Shown one piece after another: positions 1-7,258 of a stretch of DNA of 64,000 nt. The stretch's first letter is position 1. Each line of letters begins with the position of its first letter. Where the stretch lies: positions 1 through 64,000 of the forward strand of contig NZ_QWGG01000008.1 of the NCBI RefSeq assembly GCF_003730195.1, given 5' to 3'. The DNA is from Halosimplex salinum. Lineage in GTDB: Archaea > Halobacteriota > Halobacteria > Halobacteriales > Haloarculaceae. A model generated the notes under the pieces. The model was given only the letters and a program-made list of their open reading frames with translations. It searched no databases and was not told the origin of the DNA. The position numbers and the translations under genes were made by a program.

Positions 1-1
1 C

Positions 2-1813
2 TCGGCCGAGTTCGACGCCGGGGACTGGGATTCGGCGACGGTCGTCGACGGCCCCGGTGGCGCGCTCGAACCGGGGCGGATCGAACCGATGGGCGTCGTC
101 GACACGTTCGACGCCGAGGTCGTCCGCGACGCCGAGGACGGACCGATCCTCGACTTCGGACAGAACCTCACCGGCTGGCTCGAACTCGAGGTCGAGGGGG
201 CCGAACGAGGCGACGAGATCACCCTCCGCCACGCCGAGGCGCTGACCGACGCGGGGGAACTCTCGACGACGGACCTGCGGAGCGCGGACGCGACCGACAC
301 GTACGTCGCCCGCGGCGACGGGACCGAGACGTACGAACCGAGATTCACGTATCACGGGTTCCGGTACGCGCAGGTCTCGGGCTACCCCGGCGACCTCGAC
401 CCGGCGGACGTGACGGCGAAGGCGGTCCACACCGCGATGGACCGACGCGGGACCTTCGACTGCTCGAATCCCGACCTCGCGCAGGTACAGCACAACGCGG
501 TCTGGGGGCTCCGCGGGAACACCCACTCGATCCCCGAGGACTGCCCCCAGCGCGACGAGCGATTCGGCTGGACCGGCGACGCCCAGATATCGACGCGCGC
601 GCTGCTGTTCAACTTCGCCGCGGTCCGCTTCGACGAGAAGTGGGCCCGCGACCACGACGACGCCGCCTCGGCGATGGGCTACGTCCCCGACGTGATCCCG
701 GACAAGGCCGCCGAGGAGCCCGCGGACCCGACGTGGTCGGTGACGCGAGTGATGGTCCCGTGGTACTGCTACCGCCACGACGGTGACGTGCGAATCCTCC
801 GGGAGCAGTACGAGGGGATGCGCTCGTACGTGGACTACTGGCTCTCGGTCGCCGACGACGGGGTCCTCGGCGACGACTACGGGAAGTACGGTGACTGGCT
901 CGCCTTCGAGAACACGGACGGCCGCCGCGGCCTCCCCCACGACCTCTACAACACCGCCTTCCTCTACCAGGTCACCGAGACGTTCGCGAAGGTAGCGGCG
1001 GTCCTCGGCAACGAGGCCGACGCCGAGCAGTACCGCGAGCACGCGGAGGCCGTTGCGACGGCGTTCACCGACCGCTTCTTCGACGCGAGCGAGGGCGCGT
1101 ACGGCCCGGGAACGCAGTCCTCCTACGCGGTCCCGCTGTTCTTCGGACTGGTTCCCGACGCCGAGGTCGACCGCGTCGCCGCGAACCTCGCCGAGAAGGT
1201 CCGCTCGGACGGCGACAAACTTCGGACCGGGTTCCTCGGGACCCGCCCGCTGATCCACACGCTCGCCGATCACGGCTACCCCGAACTGGCCTACGAGGTC
1301 GTCAGCCAGCCGGAGCGACCGGGCTGGGTGTACATGGCGCGCGAGGGGGCGACGACCATGTGGGAGCGCTGGGACTCGGACGACAGCGTCGGCTCGGGGA
1401 TGAACTCCCTCAACCACTCGCCGTTCACGCACGTCTCGGAGTTCTTCTACGAGGTGCTGGCGGGGATCCGCATCGGCGACCGACCGGTGACCGAACACGT
1501 CACCGTCGCGCCCGCTCTCGTCGCCGACCTCGACTGGGTCGAGGCGAGCGTCGACACGCCGAACGGCTCGGTCGAGAGCGCGTGGGAGCGGACCGACGAC
1601 GGCTACGACTTCTCCGTGTCGGTCCCGTGGAACGCGACGGCGACGGTCCGACTCGCGGACGCCGCCGACGCCGCCGTCGCTGAGTCCGTCACCACCCTGA
1701 CCGACGACGGCGACGAGTTGCCCGACGGGGTCGAATCGGTGACGGTCGACGGCGACGCGCTCGCGGTCGAAGTCGGGGCGGGGGACTACGAGTTCTCGGT
1801 CGTTCGGGAGTAG
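2..1813 (+). CDS. alpha-L-rhamnosidase, GH78 family, 3' portion (5' end outside window)
   Basis: The reading frame is open from the first full codon of the window, so the N-terminus is missing; an internal ATG at 89 is not the true start. GH78 enzymes hydrolyse terminal alpha-L-rhamnose from glycans and glycosides. The hallmark DCPQRDERFGWTGD motif, which carries the catalytic acidic residues, is encoded near 540-580. It is followed by an (alpha/alpha)6-barrel-like region with aromatic-rich motifs (TMWERWDS, SLNHSPFTHVSEF near 1360-1450) and a C-terminal beta-domain. About 600 residues are visible; full members are usually 850-1000. The protein is acidic and has no internal stop. The family assignment is strong. 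Substrate and cellular location cannot be judged without the N-terminus. Confidence 0.9.
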   Translation, partial: SAEFDAGDWDSATVVDGPGGALEPGRIEPMGVVDTFDAEVVRDAEDGPILDFGQNLTGWLELEVEGAERGDEITLRHAEALTDAGELSTTDLRSADATDTYVARGDGTETYEPRFTYHGFRYAQVSGYPGDLDPADVTAKAVHTAMDRRGTFDCSNPDLAQVQHNAVWGLRGNTHSIPEDCPQRDERFGWTGDAQISTRALLFNFAAVRFDEKWARDHDDAASAMGYVPDVIPDKAAEEPADPTWSVTRVMVPWYCYRHDGDVRILREQYEGMRSYVDYWLSVADDGVLGDDYGKYGDWLAFENTDGRRGLPHDLYNTAFLYQVTETFAKVAAVLGNEADAEQYREHAEAVATAFTDRFFDASEGAYGPGTQSSYAVPLFFGLVPDAEVDRVAANLAEKVRSDGDKLRTGFLGTRPLIHTLADHGYPELAYEVVSQPERPGWVYMAREGATTMWERWDSDDSVGSGMNSLNHSPFTHVSEFFYEVLAGIRIGDRPVTEHVTVAPALVADLDWVEASVDTPNGSVESAWERTDDGYDFSVSVPWNATATVRLADAADAAVAESVTTLTDDGDELPDGVESVTVDGDALAVEVGAGDYEFSVVRE

Positions 1814-1947
1814 CCGGGCGTTCGCCGCGGGCGGCGGCAGTCGGAGACGCGGCCCGGCCGACCGCGGAGTTCAACTCGCTCGCGCCCTTTGACATCGGAG
1901 CGTCCTGAACAGTTCGGTGGGGGCGGACCGCACGGCCGTCGCTCGGG

Positions 1948-2196
1948 TCAGTCACCGCCGCGTTTCCGGTACCAGACTCGCTCGCCGACCGGCGACTCCC
2001 CTTTGTCGATCGGGAGTCGACGCACGAACAGGTCGCGGACGGCGAGGGTGACCGTGAGCGACACTGTTTCGTCCGCTGCTGTCCGCACCGTGACGACGCA
2101 GTGGCCGTCCCGTTCCTCGACGGCTTCGATAGTCCCGACTGACCAGCGGTCGACGTGATGACTCGGTTCTCGTGCGTGGATTCGGTCCTGATTCAT
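1948..2196 (-). CDS. small conserved-type hypothetical protein (82 aa)
   Basis: This is a compact soluble protein with alternating beta-strand-like segments (WSVGTIEAVEERDGHCVVTV, then VSLTVTLAVRDLFVRR) ending in a basic tail (WYRKRGGD). It looks like a single small beta-barrel. I prefer the start at 2196 (MNQDRIHAREP), because the 18 residues added by an upstream ATG at 2250 are arginine/proline-rich and uncharacteristic. No catalytic motif or Cys/His metal site is visible. It lies downstream of, and on the same strand as, the PEBP-like lipoprotein gene (72 bp gap). Similar small proteins occur in haloarchaea, but I assign no function. Confidence 0.6.
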   Translation of the reverse strand: MNQDRIHAREPSHHVDRWSVGTIEAVEERDGHCVVTVRTAADETVSLTVTLAVRDLFVRRLPIDKGESPVGERVWYRKRGGD

Positions 2197-2267
2197 GTGG
2201 GTCGGAGTCGGCAGACGGTTCCGCCTCGGTCGTTTCCGTGAGGGGATCATCGGGGTGGTCTCTCCCG

Positions 2268-2840
2268 TCAGTCGGTGTCCGTACCGTCCATCCGGGTGTA
2301 CTCCACAGTGAATCGGTCGCTGGCGAACGTCGCGCCGACGATGGCTTCCGTGGCTGTATCGTGTGTCGCGCCGCCCTCGGTCGAGAGGGAGTCGCCGAGC
2401 GCGTACACCTGGAACCGGTACTCGGACGTCCCGCCCCGGGGCGGACAGGGCGGAGTGTAGCCGACCTCGCCGCCCTCTTCGCGTCCCTGTCGCGCCCCGC
2501 CGAGCGACGGGACGGTCTCCGTCCGCGGGACGGCGGCCGGGATCCGTTCGGTCTCGGGCGGGACGTTCCAGATCGACCAGCGGACCGGTTCGTCGAGCGG
2601 GCCGCCGTCGGTCTCGGCGGTCACCGCGAGCGCCTCGGTCGGCTCCGGGACCCGGCCGACCTCGAACGGCGGCGAAACCCCGTCGCCGTCGCAGGTGAAG
2701 CGGGCCGGGAGCGACTCGCCGGACTCGAACCCGGCCGACGTCTGGAACGCCGGCGTGGTCGTCTCGCGCTCGGCCGAGCAGCCGGCCAGACCACCCGTCG
2801 CGACCGCGCCGACCGATGTCAACAGCTCACGGCGTCGCAT
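2268..2840 (-). CDS. YbhB/YbcL-type PEBP (Raf kinase inhibitor-like) lipoprotein
   Basis: This 190-residue protein starts with a twin-arginine signal (MRRRELLTS) and a lipobox (LAGC, residues about 18-21), so it is predicted to be Tat-exported and lipid-anchored on the outside of the membrane. The mature part carries the PEBP fold markers: FTCDGDGVSPPF (anion-pocket DGxxxSPP), the WSIWNVPPETERIP segment, a YTPPCPPRGG motif and a YRFQVYAL strand. PEBP/YbhB proteins bind anionic ligands; the physiological ligand in archaea is not known. The start at 2840 is chosen because it begins exactly at the signal peptide. The divergent gene at 2940 shares the roughly 100-bp intergenic region. Confidence 0.85.
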   Translation of the reverse strand: MRRRELLTSVGAVATGGLAGCSAERETTTPAFQTSAGFESGESLPARFTCDGDGVSPPFEVGRVPEPTEALAVTAETDGGPLDEPVRWSIWNVPPETERIPAAVPRTETVPSLGGARQGREEGGEVGYTPPCPPRGGTSEYRFQVYALGDSLSTEGGATHDTATEAIVGATFASDRFTVEYTRMDGTDTD

Positions 2841-2939
2841 ACCGCGGGTACGGCTATCGGCCACTTTCCCCCTTCGAAGTCGACTCGCTCCGCCGACCAT
2901 CCACGGGATTTTACCCGGCCGAGCACTCACTCGCCCGCC

Positions 2940-3464
2940 ATGGAGGAGTTCGTCGCCGACAACCTGTCGTCCTACGCCGAGACGCAGGGCGTCCTTCCCG
3001 AGCGCCTCGAGTCGTTCGGCGAGACGTATCGCGAGCAGGGCTACCTGACCCGCGACCAGCTCTACGACGTCGCCTACGAGTCCTCGACACGGAGCGCCTA
3101 TCACGTGGAGTCCAATCCCGAACCCCGCTGTCGCGAGGTGACGGCGAACGTCCTGCGCGTCGAGGGGGACTTCTCGAAGATCCAGCTACTCACCGGGCTG
3201 AGTGGGTTCAAGGCACCGACGGCCTCGTGCGTGCTCGCGGCGCTCGACGGCGACCGACACGCCGTGGTCGACACGCGGGTCTGGGCGTCGCTGGAGCGGA
3301 CGGGGTACCTCGACGGCCGGAAGGAGAGTTTCGACGCCGCAGACTACGTCGAGATGATCGAACCGATCCGCGAGATCGCGGACGAGACGGGGTACACGCC
3401 GGTCGAGGTCGGCTACGCCCTGTTCGCCCACGACGACCGGGTCCGGGAGGGGTCCCTCCACTGA
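2940..3464 (+). CDS. HhH-GPD-like (DNA-glycosylase-fold) uncharacterised protein
   Basis: This 174-residue protein is cytoplasmic. Residues 84-118 (TGLSGFKAPTASCVLAALDG, then RHAVVDTRVWASL) match the layout of the helix-hairpin-helix plus catalytic-Asp region of base-excision DNA glycosylases (the G-x-G-x-x-TAs-x-vL ... VDtr pattern); Asp111 is in the position of the catalytic aspartate. The upstream segment GYLTRDQLYDVAYESSTRS resembles the helix that in relatives begins a WK-x-x-R element. There is no 4Fe-4S cysteine cluster. Family assignment is by motif reading only, and substrate and activity are unknown. The start at 2940 is leaderless, with a TTTTA box about 30 nt upstream (near 2909); a longer upstream extension of the frame is rejected because it overlaps the divergent lipoprotein gene. 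Confidence 0.6.
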   Translation: MEEFVADNLSSYAETQGVLPERLESFGETYREQGYLTRDQLYDVAYESSTRSAYHVESNPEPRCREVTANVLRVEGDFSKIQLLTGLSGFKAPTASCVLAALDGDRHAVVDTRVWASLERTGYLDGRKESFDAADYVEMIEPIREIADETGYTPVEVGYALFAHDDRVREGSLH

Positions 3465-3517
3465 GCGGCGTCTCGGGAGCGACCCCGACTCGACCGAACT
3501 CACTTCCTGTCCCGCTC

Positions 3518-3816
3518 GACTGACCTGTCCGGCTGTCCCGCTCGACTGATCTGTCTAACTACCTTGTCCGGCTGACCTGTCTGGCTATACGAGTCGGCTG
3601 TACGGGTCGACTGCGTAACTCGACTGACCTGTCTGGCTATTCGTGGTAGCTGGGCTGGGTAGTTATTCCGATCAGCTGGCTGACTCAGCTATCTCGATTA
3701 GCTAAGCCAGCCAGCTAATCCACTCAGCTAAGCTACTTAGCTGGGTTCGTCAGCTACGTCAGTCAGCTACCTCGTCTGACTGAGTTTTATGACTGAGTAG
3801 CTCAACTGGGTGGGTA
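3518..3816. repeat. 13-bp phased tandem repeat array (about 23 units), candidate centromere/operator
   Basis: A four-base core recurs exactly every 13 bp: GACT/GGCT/AACT at 3518, 3531, 3544, 3557, 3570, 3583, 3596, 3609, 3622 and 3635; AGCT (AGTT once) at 3648, 3661, 3674, 3687, 3700, 3713, 3726, 3739, 3752 and 3765; then GACT, GACT and AACT at 3778, 3791 and 3804. Units read roughly RRCTRNNYNNNTC, for example GACTGACCTGTCT at 3622. Phase is never lost over 299 bp, while the rest of each unit varies. The last unit abuts the ATG of the ParA-like gene at 3816, and a TATA-like GTTTTAT lies inside the unit starting 3778. Two weaker units may precede (3492, 3505). Iterated sites beside parA genes are typical partition centromeres and autoregulatory operators; that role here is inference. 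Confidence 0.85.
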
Positions 3817-4655
3817 TGCTGGCTTACACGGTGTACTCCGAAGCGGGGGGCGTCGGGAAGACGACGCTCGCCGCGAACCTGGCGAAAGCGGAGGTTCGGG
3901 CGGGCAGAGACGTGCTCGTCGTCGATCTCGACACGCAGGAGGCGTCGCTCTCGCACCTCCTCGACGTGGCCGAGGACCGCGACGACGAGCAGGCCGACAG
4001 CCTCCTCCGGCACATGATCGATCGCCCGCGCGACGACTTCGCGAACCTGATCAAGACGAGCGAGGGGATCGACATCGTCCCCTCGCACAACATCCTCGAG
4101 TACGCGTCGAAACACCTGCGTCGACGCGAAGAGGAGGCCGCGGACTTCGGGGAGTCGTGGAACCCGAACAAGCAACTGCTGCGCGTCCTCCGGGAGGCCG
4201 GGGTCCACGAGCAGTACGACACGCTCATCATCGACCCGCCGGCGACCGCCGACATCAAACTCCACAACGCGATCCACGCGACGCGCCACCTCGTCATCCC
4301 GTTCGAACCCAGCGGGAAGGGGTACGAGTCGGTCCAGGGCCTCGACCAGCTGGTCGGCGGGCTCGAAGACCAGCTCGGCATCGAAGTGGGCGTCCTCGCG
4401 GTCGTCCCGAACCGGTACAAGGGGATGAACGACCAGGACCGCTTCCTCCGGGAGCTCTCGAACGACGGCTGGCAGATCCCGACTCGACTGCGCGAACGCT
4501 CGTCCCTGCTCGAGGGCTGCTGGGCCGAACAATGTACCGCATTTCGCTATATCGACGAGTATCGCGACCGCGAGCGCGACCACGAGATGGAGACCCTGGA
4601 GAAGATCGAGGCGCTCGCCGAACGCGTCCGCGAGACCCAGGCGGTGGAAGCATGA
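3816..4655 (+). CDS. ParA/Soj-family partition-type ATPase
   Basis: This 279-residue P-loop NTPase has Walker A AGGVGKTT at residues 10-17, a ParA-type A' motif VVDLDTQ near residues 37-43 and Walker B LIIDPPA near residue 133. In the ParA/MinD consensus KGGxGK(T/S) the first lysine is the signature lysine that reaches across the dimer; here that position is alanine (SEAGGVGKTT), so the ATP-sandwich mechanism may be altered. The C-terminal third (IPTRLRERSSLLEGCWAEQ) has the usual ParA partner-proximal layout. I prefer the ATG at 3816, 26-32 nt downstream of GTTTTAT, over the in-frame GTG at 3810. The gene overlaps the next by 4 nt (ATGA) and follows the 13-bp repeat array, so a partition cassette is likely. 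Confidence 0.85.
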   Translation: MLAYTVYSEAGGVGKTTLAANLAKAEVRAGRDVLVVDLDTQEASLSHLLDVAEDRDDEQADSLLRHMIDRPRDDFANLIKTSEGIDIVPSHNILEYASKHLRRREEEAADFGESWNPNKQLLRVLREAGVHEQYDTLIIDPPATADIKLHNAIHATRHLVIPFEPSGKGYESVQGLDQLVGGLEDQLGIEVGVLAVVPNRYKGMNDQDRFLRELSNDGWQIPTRLRERSSLLEGCWAEQCTAFRYIDEYRDRERDHEMETLEKIEALAERVRETQAVEA

Positions 4656-5170
4656 AGCAGGGATCGGCGGACGACCCCTTCGCCGAGGAGCCCGCGGAGA
4701 GCGGCGACGACGGCGACGATGATTCGACGGTCGTGGAGTCCGTCGACCCCGACCCCGACCCCGACACCGGTACCGGGGCCGTCCTCGAATCGGAGCCGAC
4801 GGCGGAACCGACGGACGGGCACGAGTCGCCGTCGAGTTCGTCGGGGATCGGATCCGAGCGCCGGGACACTGGGTCGACTGGCACCTCGTCGCTCGATGAC
4901 CGGCGCTCGTCCGGCGGCGAGTCGACACAGCGCCAGTCGCTCCCCTACATCCACGCCAGAGACGGCGTCAAGGACGGGCGCACCCAGCGGCCCGTGTTCC
5001 TCCGGGACCACGTCGAGACGGGGATCGACGACCTCGTCGCCGAGATGGAGGCGGAACTCGGCGAGGACGTCTACAAGACCGACGTGACCGAGGCCGCGAT
5101 GGCCGTGGCCCAGGAGAACCCCGGACTCGTCCTCGCGAAACTCGAGGAGTGGGGCTACGGCTGGACGTAG
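4652..5170 (+). CDS. small acidic ParA partner (candidate ParB-like/centromere-binding protein)
   Basis: This 172-residue protein has its start codon overlapping the parA-like stop by 4 nt, implying coupled translation. The first ~90 residues are low-complexity, Asp/Glu/Ser/Pro-rich and probably disordered (DPDPDPDTGTG, PSSSSGIGSE). The last ~80 are conserved-looking and helical (RDHVETGIDDLVAEMEAELG, then VYKTDVTEAAMAVAQENPG), ending EEWGYGW. No canonical ParB nuclease motif or classical HTH is obvious, so naming it a ParB rests on its position behind a ParA homologue and the adjacent iterated repeats. A disordered arm plus a compact C-terminal DNA-binding domain is common in small partition adaptors, but this is inference. 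Confidence 0.65.
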   Translation: MKQGSADDPFAEEPAESGDDGDDDSTVVESVDPDPDPDTGTGAVLESEPTAEPTDGHESPSSSSGIGSERRDTGSTGTSSLDDRRSSGGESTQRQSLPYIHARDGVKDGRTQRPVFLRDHVETGIDDLVAEMEAELGEDVYKTDVTEAAMAVAQENPGLVLAKLEEWGYGWT

Positions 5171-5233
5171 GCGCGACCGCACCGCTCGTCGACCGCACCG
5201 GAGTCTGCCCGGTCCGTATCAATACCCGGTTCG

Positions 5234-6178
5234 TCACTCCTCGCCGGCGTCGGCGCCCGTCGCGGGCGCCAGCGAACCGTGTTCTTCTTCGACGGCGTCG
5301 ATCGGGACCCCCAGCGTCGTCCGGTCGCTCCCGGCGAACAGCAGGTTCGTGGCGCGGAACCCGTCCTCGCCGTCGATCCCGATCAGGCTGCCGCTGTCGC
5401 CGGCGGCGCTCATCGGCCCGAACACGTCGATCCCCTCGAACACCGTCGGCTCGTCGTGGTACCCGCGGACCTTGATGCGGGCGTCCCGACCGCGCAGGTC
5501 GCCGGTCGTCACGCCGGTCGTCCGACCGCTCTTCGTGAACGTCGCGTCCATCTCGACCTCGGTGAACCCGGCGAACTCGCCGATCCCCAGCACGGTGTCC
5601 GTGAACCGCTCGGGATCGACCGCGACGATGGCGCTGTCGGTCGTGTTCGGCTCGTCGGGACTGATATCGCTCCCCTCGACGAGCGTCCCGATCGCGTCGT
5701 CCTCCGTCCCGCCGTCGGCGGGACCCGGCTGGAGGACGTCGTCCCCCGGTTCCGCGACGTCGATCGGGGCCGCGACGTGAGCGTTGGTCAGCACGACCGT
5801 CGCTCCGTCCTCGGCCTCCAGCGGTGGGCTCCCGAGCGTTCCCGCGGTGATCTCGGGGTGGCCGAACGAGACGCCGGCGGGCGCCGGCCGCCACCGCCGT
5901 TCGCGGTCGGGCCGTTCGGCGGGCTCGGTCGCCGCCGCCTGGAACCGAACGTCCCCGACCTCCTGGACGTCCGTCTTGACGGTCTCGTGGTCGAACTCGA
6001 TCTCGGCCGGGATCCTGTCCGACTCGCCGAGCTGCGCCTCCGGCAGTTTCCGCGAGACGAGGACGATGAGGACCTCCTCGTCGGTGGGCTGGTCGCCGAC
6101 GCGCTTCGGGCCGATGCACGTCCCGACCACGTTCGCACGTGATTCGAGGTCGTCGCGGACCGCATCAGGGATCTCCAT
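5234..6178 (-). CDS. trypsin-like (chymotrypsin-fold) serine peptidase, intracellular
   Basis: This 314-residue protein has a recognisable catalytic triad: His134 in LTNAHVAAP, Asp181 in NTTDSAIV and Ser262 in SAAGDSGS. It also has the GRTTGVTTG strand and a final GSDRTTLGVPIDAV substrate-pocket segment typical of S1-type peptidases in bacteria and archaea. There is no signal peptide or transmembrane helix, so the protein should be cytoplasmic; the ~100-residue N-terminal domain (EEVLIVLVSRKLP) is a separate module. It is divergent from the membrane protein gene at 6255 with 76 bp between them and convergent with the ParA module. The peptidase fold is clear; the substrate is unknown. Confidence 0.85.
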   Translation of the reverse strand: MEIPDAVRDDLESRANVVGTCIGPKRVGDQPTDEEVLIVLVSRKLPEAQLGESDRIPAEIEFDHETVKTDVQEVGDVRFQAAATEPAERPDRERRWRPAPAGVSFGHPEITAGTLGSPPLEAEDGATVVLTNAHVAAPIDVAEPGDDVLQPGPADGGTEDDAIGTLVEGSDISPDEPNTTDSAIVAVDPERFTDTVLGIGEFAGFTEVEMDATFTKSGRTTGVTTGDLRGRDARIKVRGYHDEPTVFEGIDVFGPMSAAGDSGSLIGIDGEDGFRATNLLFAGSDRTTLGVPIDAVEEEHGSLAPATGADAGEE

Positions 6179-6254
6179 ACCTGTCGAATATGTGTCCTGT
6201 AAGATAACCGTTCCGGCCGACAGTATTACACCGTCACCGACACGACTGCGTTAC

Positions 6255-6950
6255 ATGTCAGGTGGAGATACGAACGGCCCGAGCGTGGATGCCCTCCGGA
6301 TCGCCCGGGAGGAGGCGCGGACGACGCTGGACGCGCAGCTCTCGACGCTGGACGACATCGACGCGAAGGCGCTGTCCGTGTTCCGGCTGAACGTCGGTAT
6401 CGTCGGCGTCCTGCTGTCGGCGCTGTCGTTCGCCGCCGCGAGCGACGCGGCCGCGGTCTCGCTCGTGCTCAATCCGGCCGTCGGGATCGGCGTCTGCCTG
6501 TTCGTGCTGTCGGCGGCCGCGGCGGGACTGACCTACGCGACCGCCGGGCAGCGCGTCGGCGCCGACCCCGTCGGACTGGAGGACGCGGCCGACCTCTCCG
6601 AGACGGAGGCGCTCGCGTGGCTCGTCGACAGCTACGCCGACTGGATCCGCCACAACCAGCGGACCAACCTCCGGAAGGCGTTCCTCGTGACCCTCTCTAT
6701 CCTCGGGACCGTCGCCGGCACGCTCGGACTCGGCGTCGGCGTCGTCGCAGCGTTCACCGGGAACATTTACCTCCCGGCGGGCGTCGCCGTCGGCGCCGTC
6801 GTCCTCCTCGCCGCCATCGCCGACCTGCCCGGCCAGATCTACCGCATCGCCGAGAACACCGACACGGTCGGCGGCACCATCGCCATCGAGTCCGTCCGGA
6901 CGGTCATGGCCGGCCAGCGCGCGTTCAAAGGCCGCGATAGTGAGGACTGA
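6255..6950 (+). CDS. four-TM membrane protein with Pycsar-effector-like N-terminal segment
   Basis: This 231-residue protein has an N-terminal soluble helix (ALRIAREEARTTLDAQLSTL), then DDIDAKALSVFRLNVG leading into a TM hairpin (about residues 46-95). A central acidic helix (SETEALAWLVDSYADWIRHN) follows, then a second TM hairpin (about 140-190) and a C-terminal cytosolic tail. A D-x-KA-x-x-x-x-x-N motif just before a TM hairpin resembles the start of Pycsar-type/DUF5706 and SLATT-like membrane effectors, but no nucleotide cyclase is adjacent, so a defence role is speculative. The ATG at 6255 is the first start after the divergent promoter region. Confidence 0.65.
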   Translation: MSGGDTNGPSVDALRIAREEARTTLDAQLSTLDDIDAKALSVFRLNVGIVGVLLSALSFAAASDAAAVSLVLNPAVGIGVCLFVLSAAAAGLTYATAGQRVGADPVGLEDAADLSETEALAWLVDSYADWIRHNQRTNLRKAFLVTLSILGTVAGTLGLGVGVVAAFTGNIYLPAGVAVGAVVLLAAIADLPGQIYRIAENTDTVGGTIAIESVRTVMAGQRAFKGRDSED

Positions 6951-6996
6951 CTGAACGACTGGGTCGACTTTCCGCCGGCGAAACGCTCTTGGGCCC

Positions 6997-7012
6997 GTAT
7001 ATCCGAATATAC
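6997..7012. promoter_or_regulatory. palindromic operator candidate for the VapBC pair
   Basis: GTATAT-CCGA-ATATAC is a 16-bp near-perfect palindrome with 6-bp arms, ending 3 nt before the antitoxin ATG. Antitoxins of this type commonly bind such operators to autorepress; the function here is inferred from position and symmetry. Confidence 0.5.
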
Positions 7013-7015
7013 GAC

Positions 7016-7258
7016 ATGGTCAAAACCATCCGCGTCTCCGAGGAGTACCACGAGTGGCTGACCGCCCACAAGGACGAGGGTGAGACGATGGAGGAGGCGC
7101 TCCGTCGGATGACACGAGGTCCCTCCCCCGACGACGTCGCGGGCCTGCTGACGGACGCGGAGGCCGAGACGGCGAAAGCGGCGGTCGAGGACCTGCGCGG
7201 CCGCGACGAGGACAGACTCTCGGCGGCGAAGGAAGCCTTCGAAGGCGACGACGGATGA
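7016..7258 (+). CDS. VapB-type antitoxin
   Basis: This 80-residue acidic protein starts with a ribbon-helix-helix-like DNA-binding segment (MVKTIRVSEEYHEWLTAHK) followed by a long charged helix (TDAEAETAKAAVEDLRGRDE) likely to wrap the toxin. The TMEEALRRM helix is typical of haloarchaeal VapB proteins. The stop overlaps the toxin start by 4 nt (ATGA), the usual arrangement for type II toxin-antitoxin pairs. An in-frame TTG at 6989 could extend it by nine residues, but those codons lie across the palindrome, so I chose the ATG at 7016. Confidence 0.8.
   Translation: MVKTIRVSEEYHEWLTAHKDEGETMEEALRRMTRGPSPDDVAGLLTDAEAETAKAAVEDLRGRDEDRLSAAKEAFEGDDG

Noticed and set aside
2172-2939. N-terminal extension of the HhH-like protein.
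   Set aside because: It overlaps the divergent lipoprotein gene on the other strand, is Arg-rich, and a leaderless promoter precedes the ATG at 2940.
3518-3816. CRISPR array.
   Set aside because: Units are 13 bp with no unique spacers of 30-40 bp and no cas genes nearby.
3759-4928. Antisense frame across the ParA-like gene and repeat array.
   Set aside because: Basic, low-complexity composition; ParA motifs are on the other strand.
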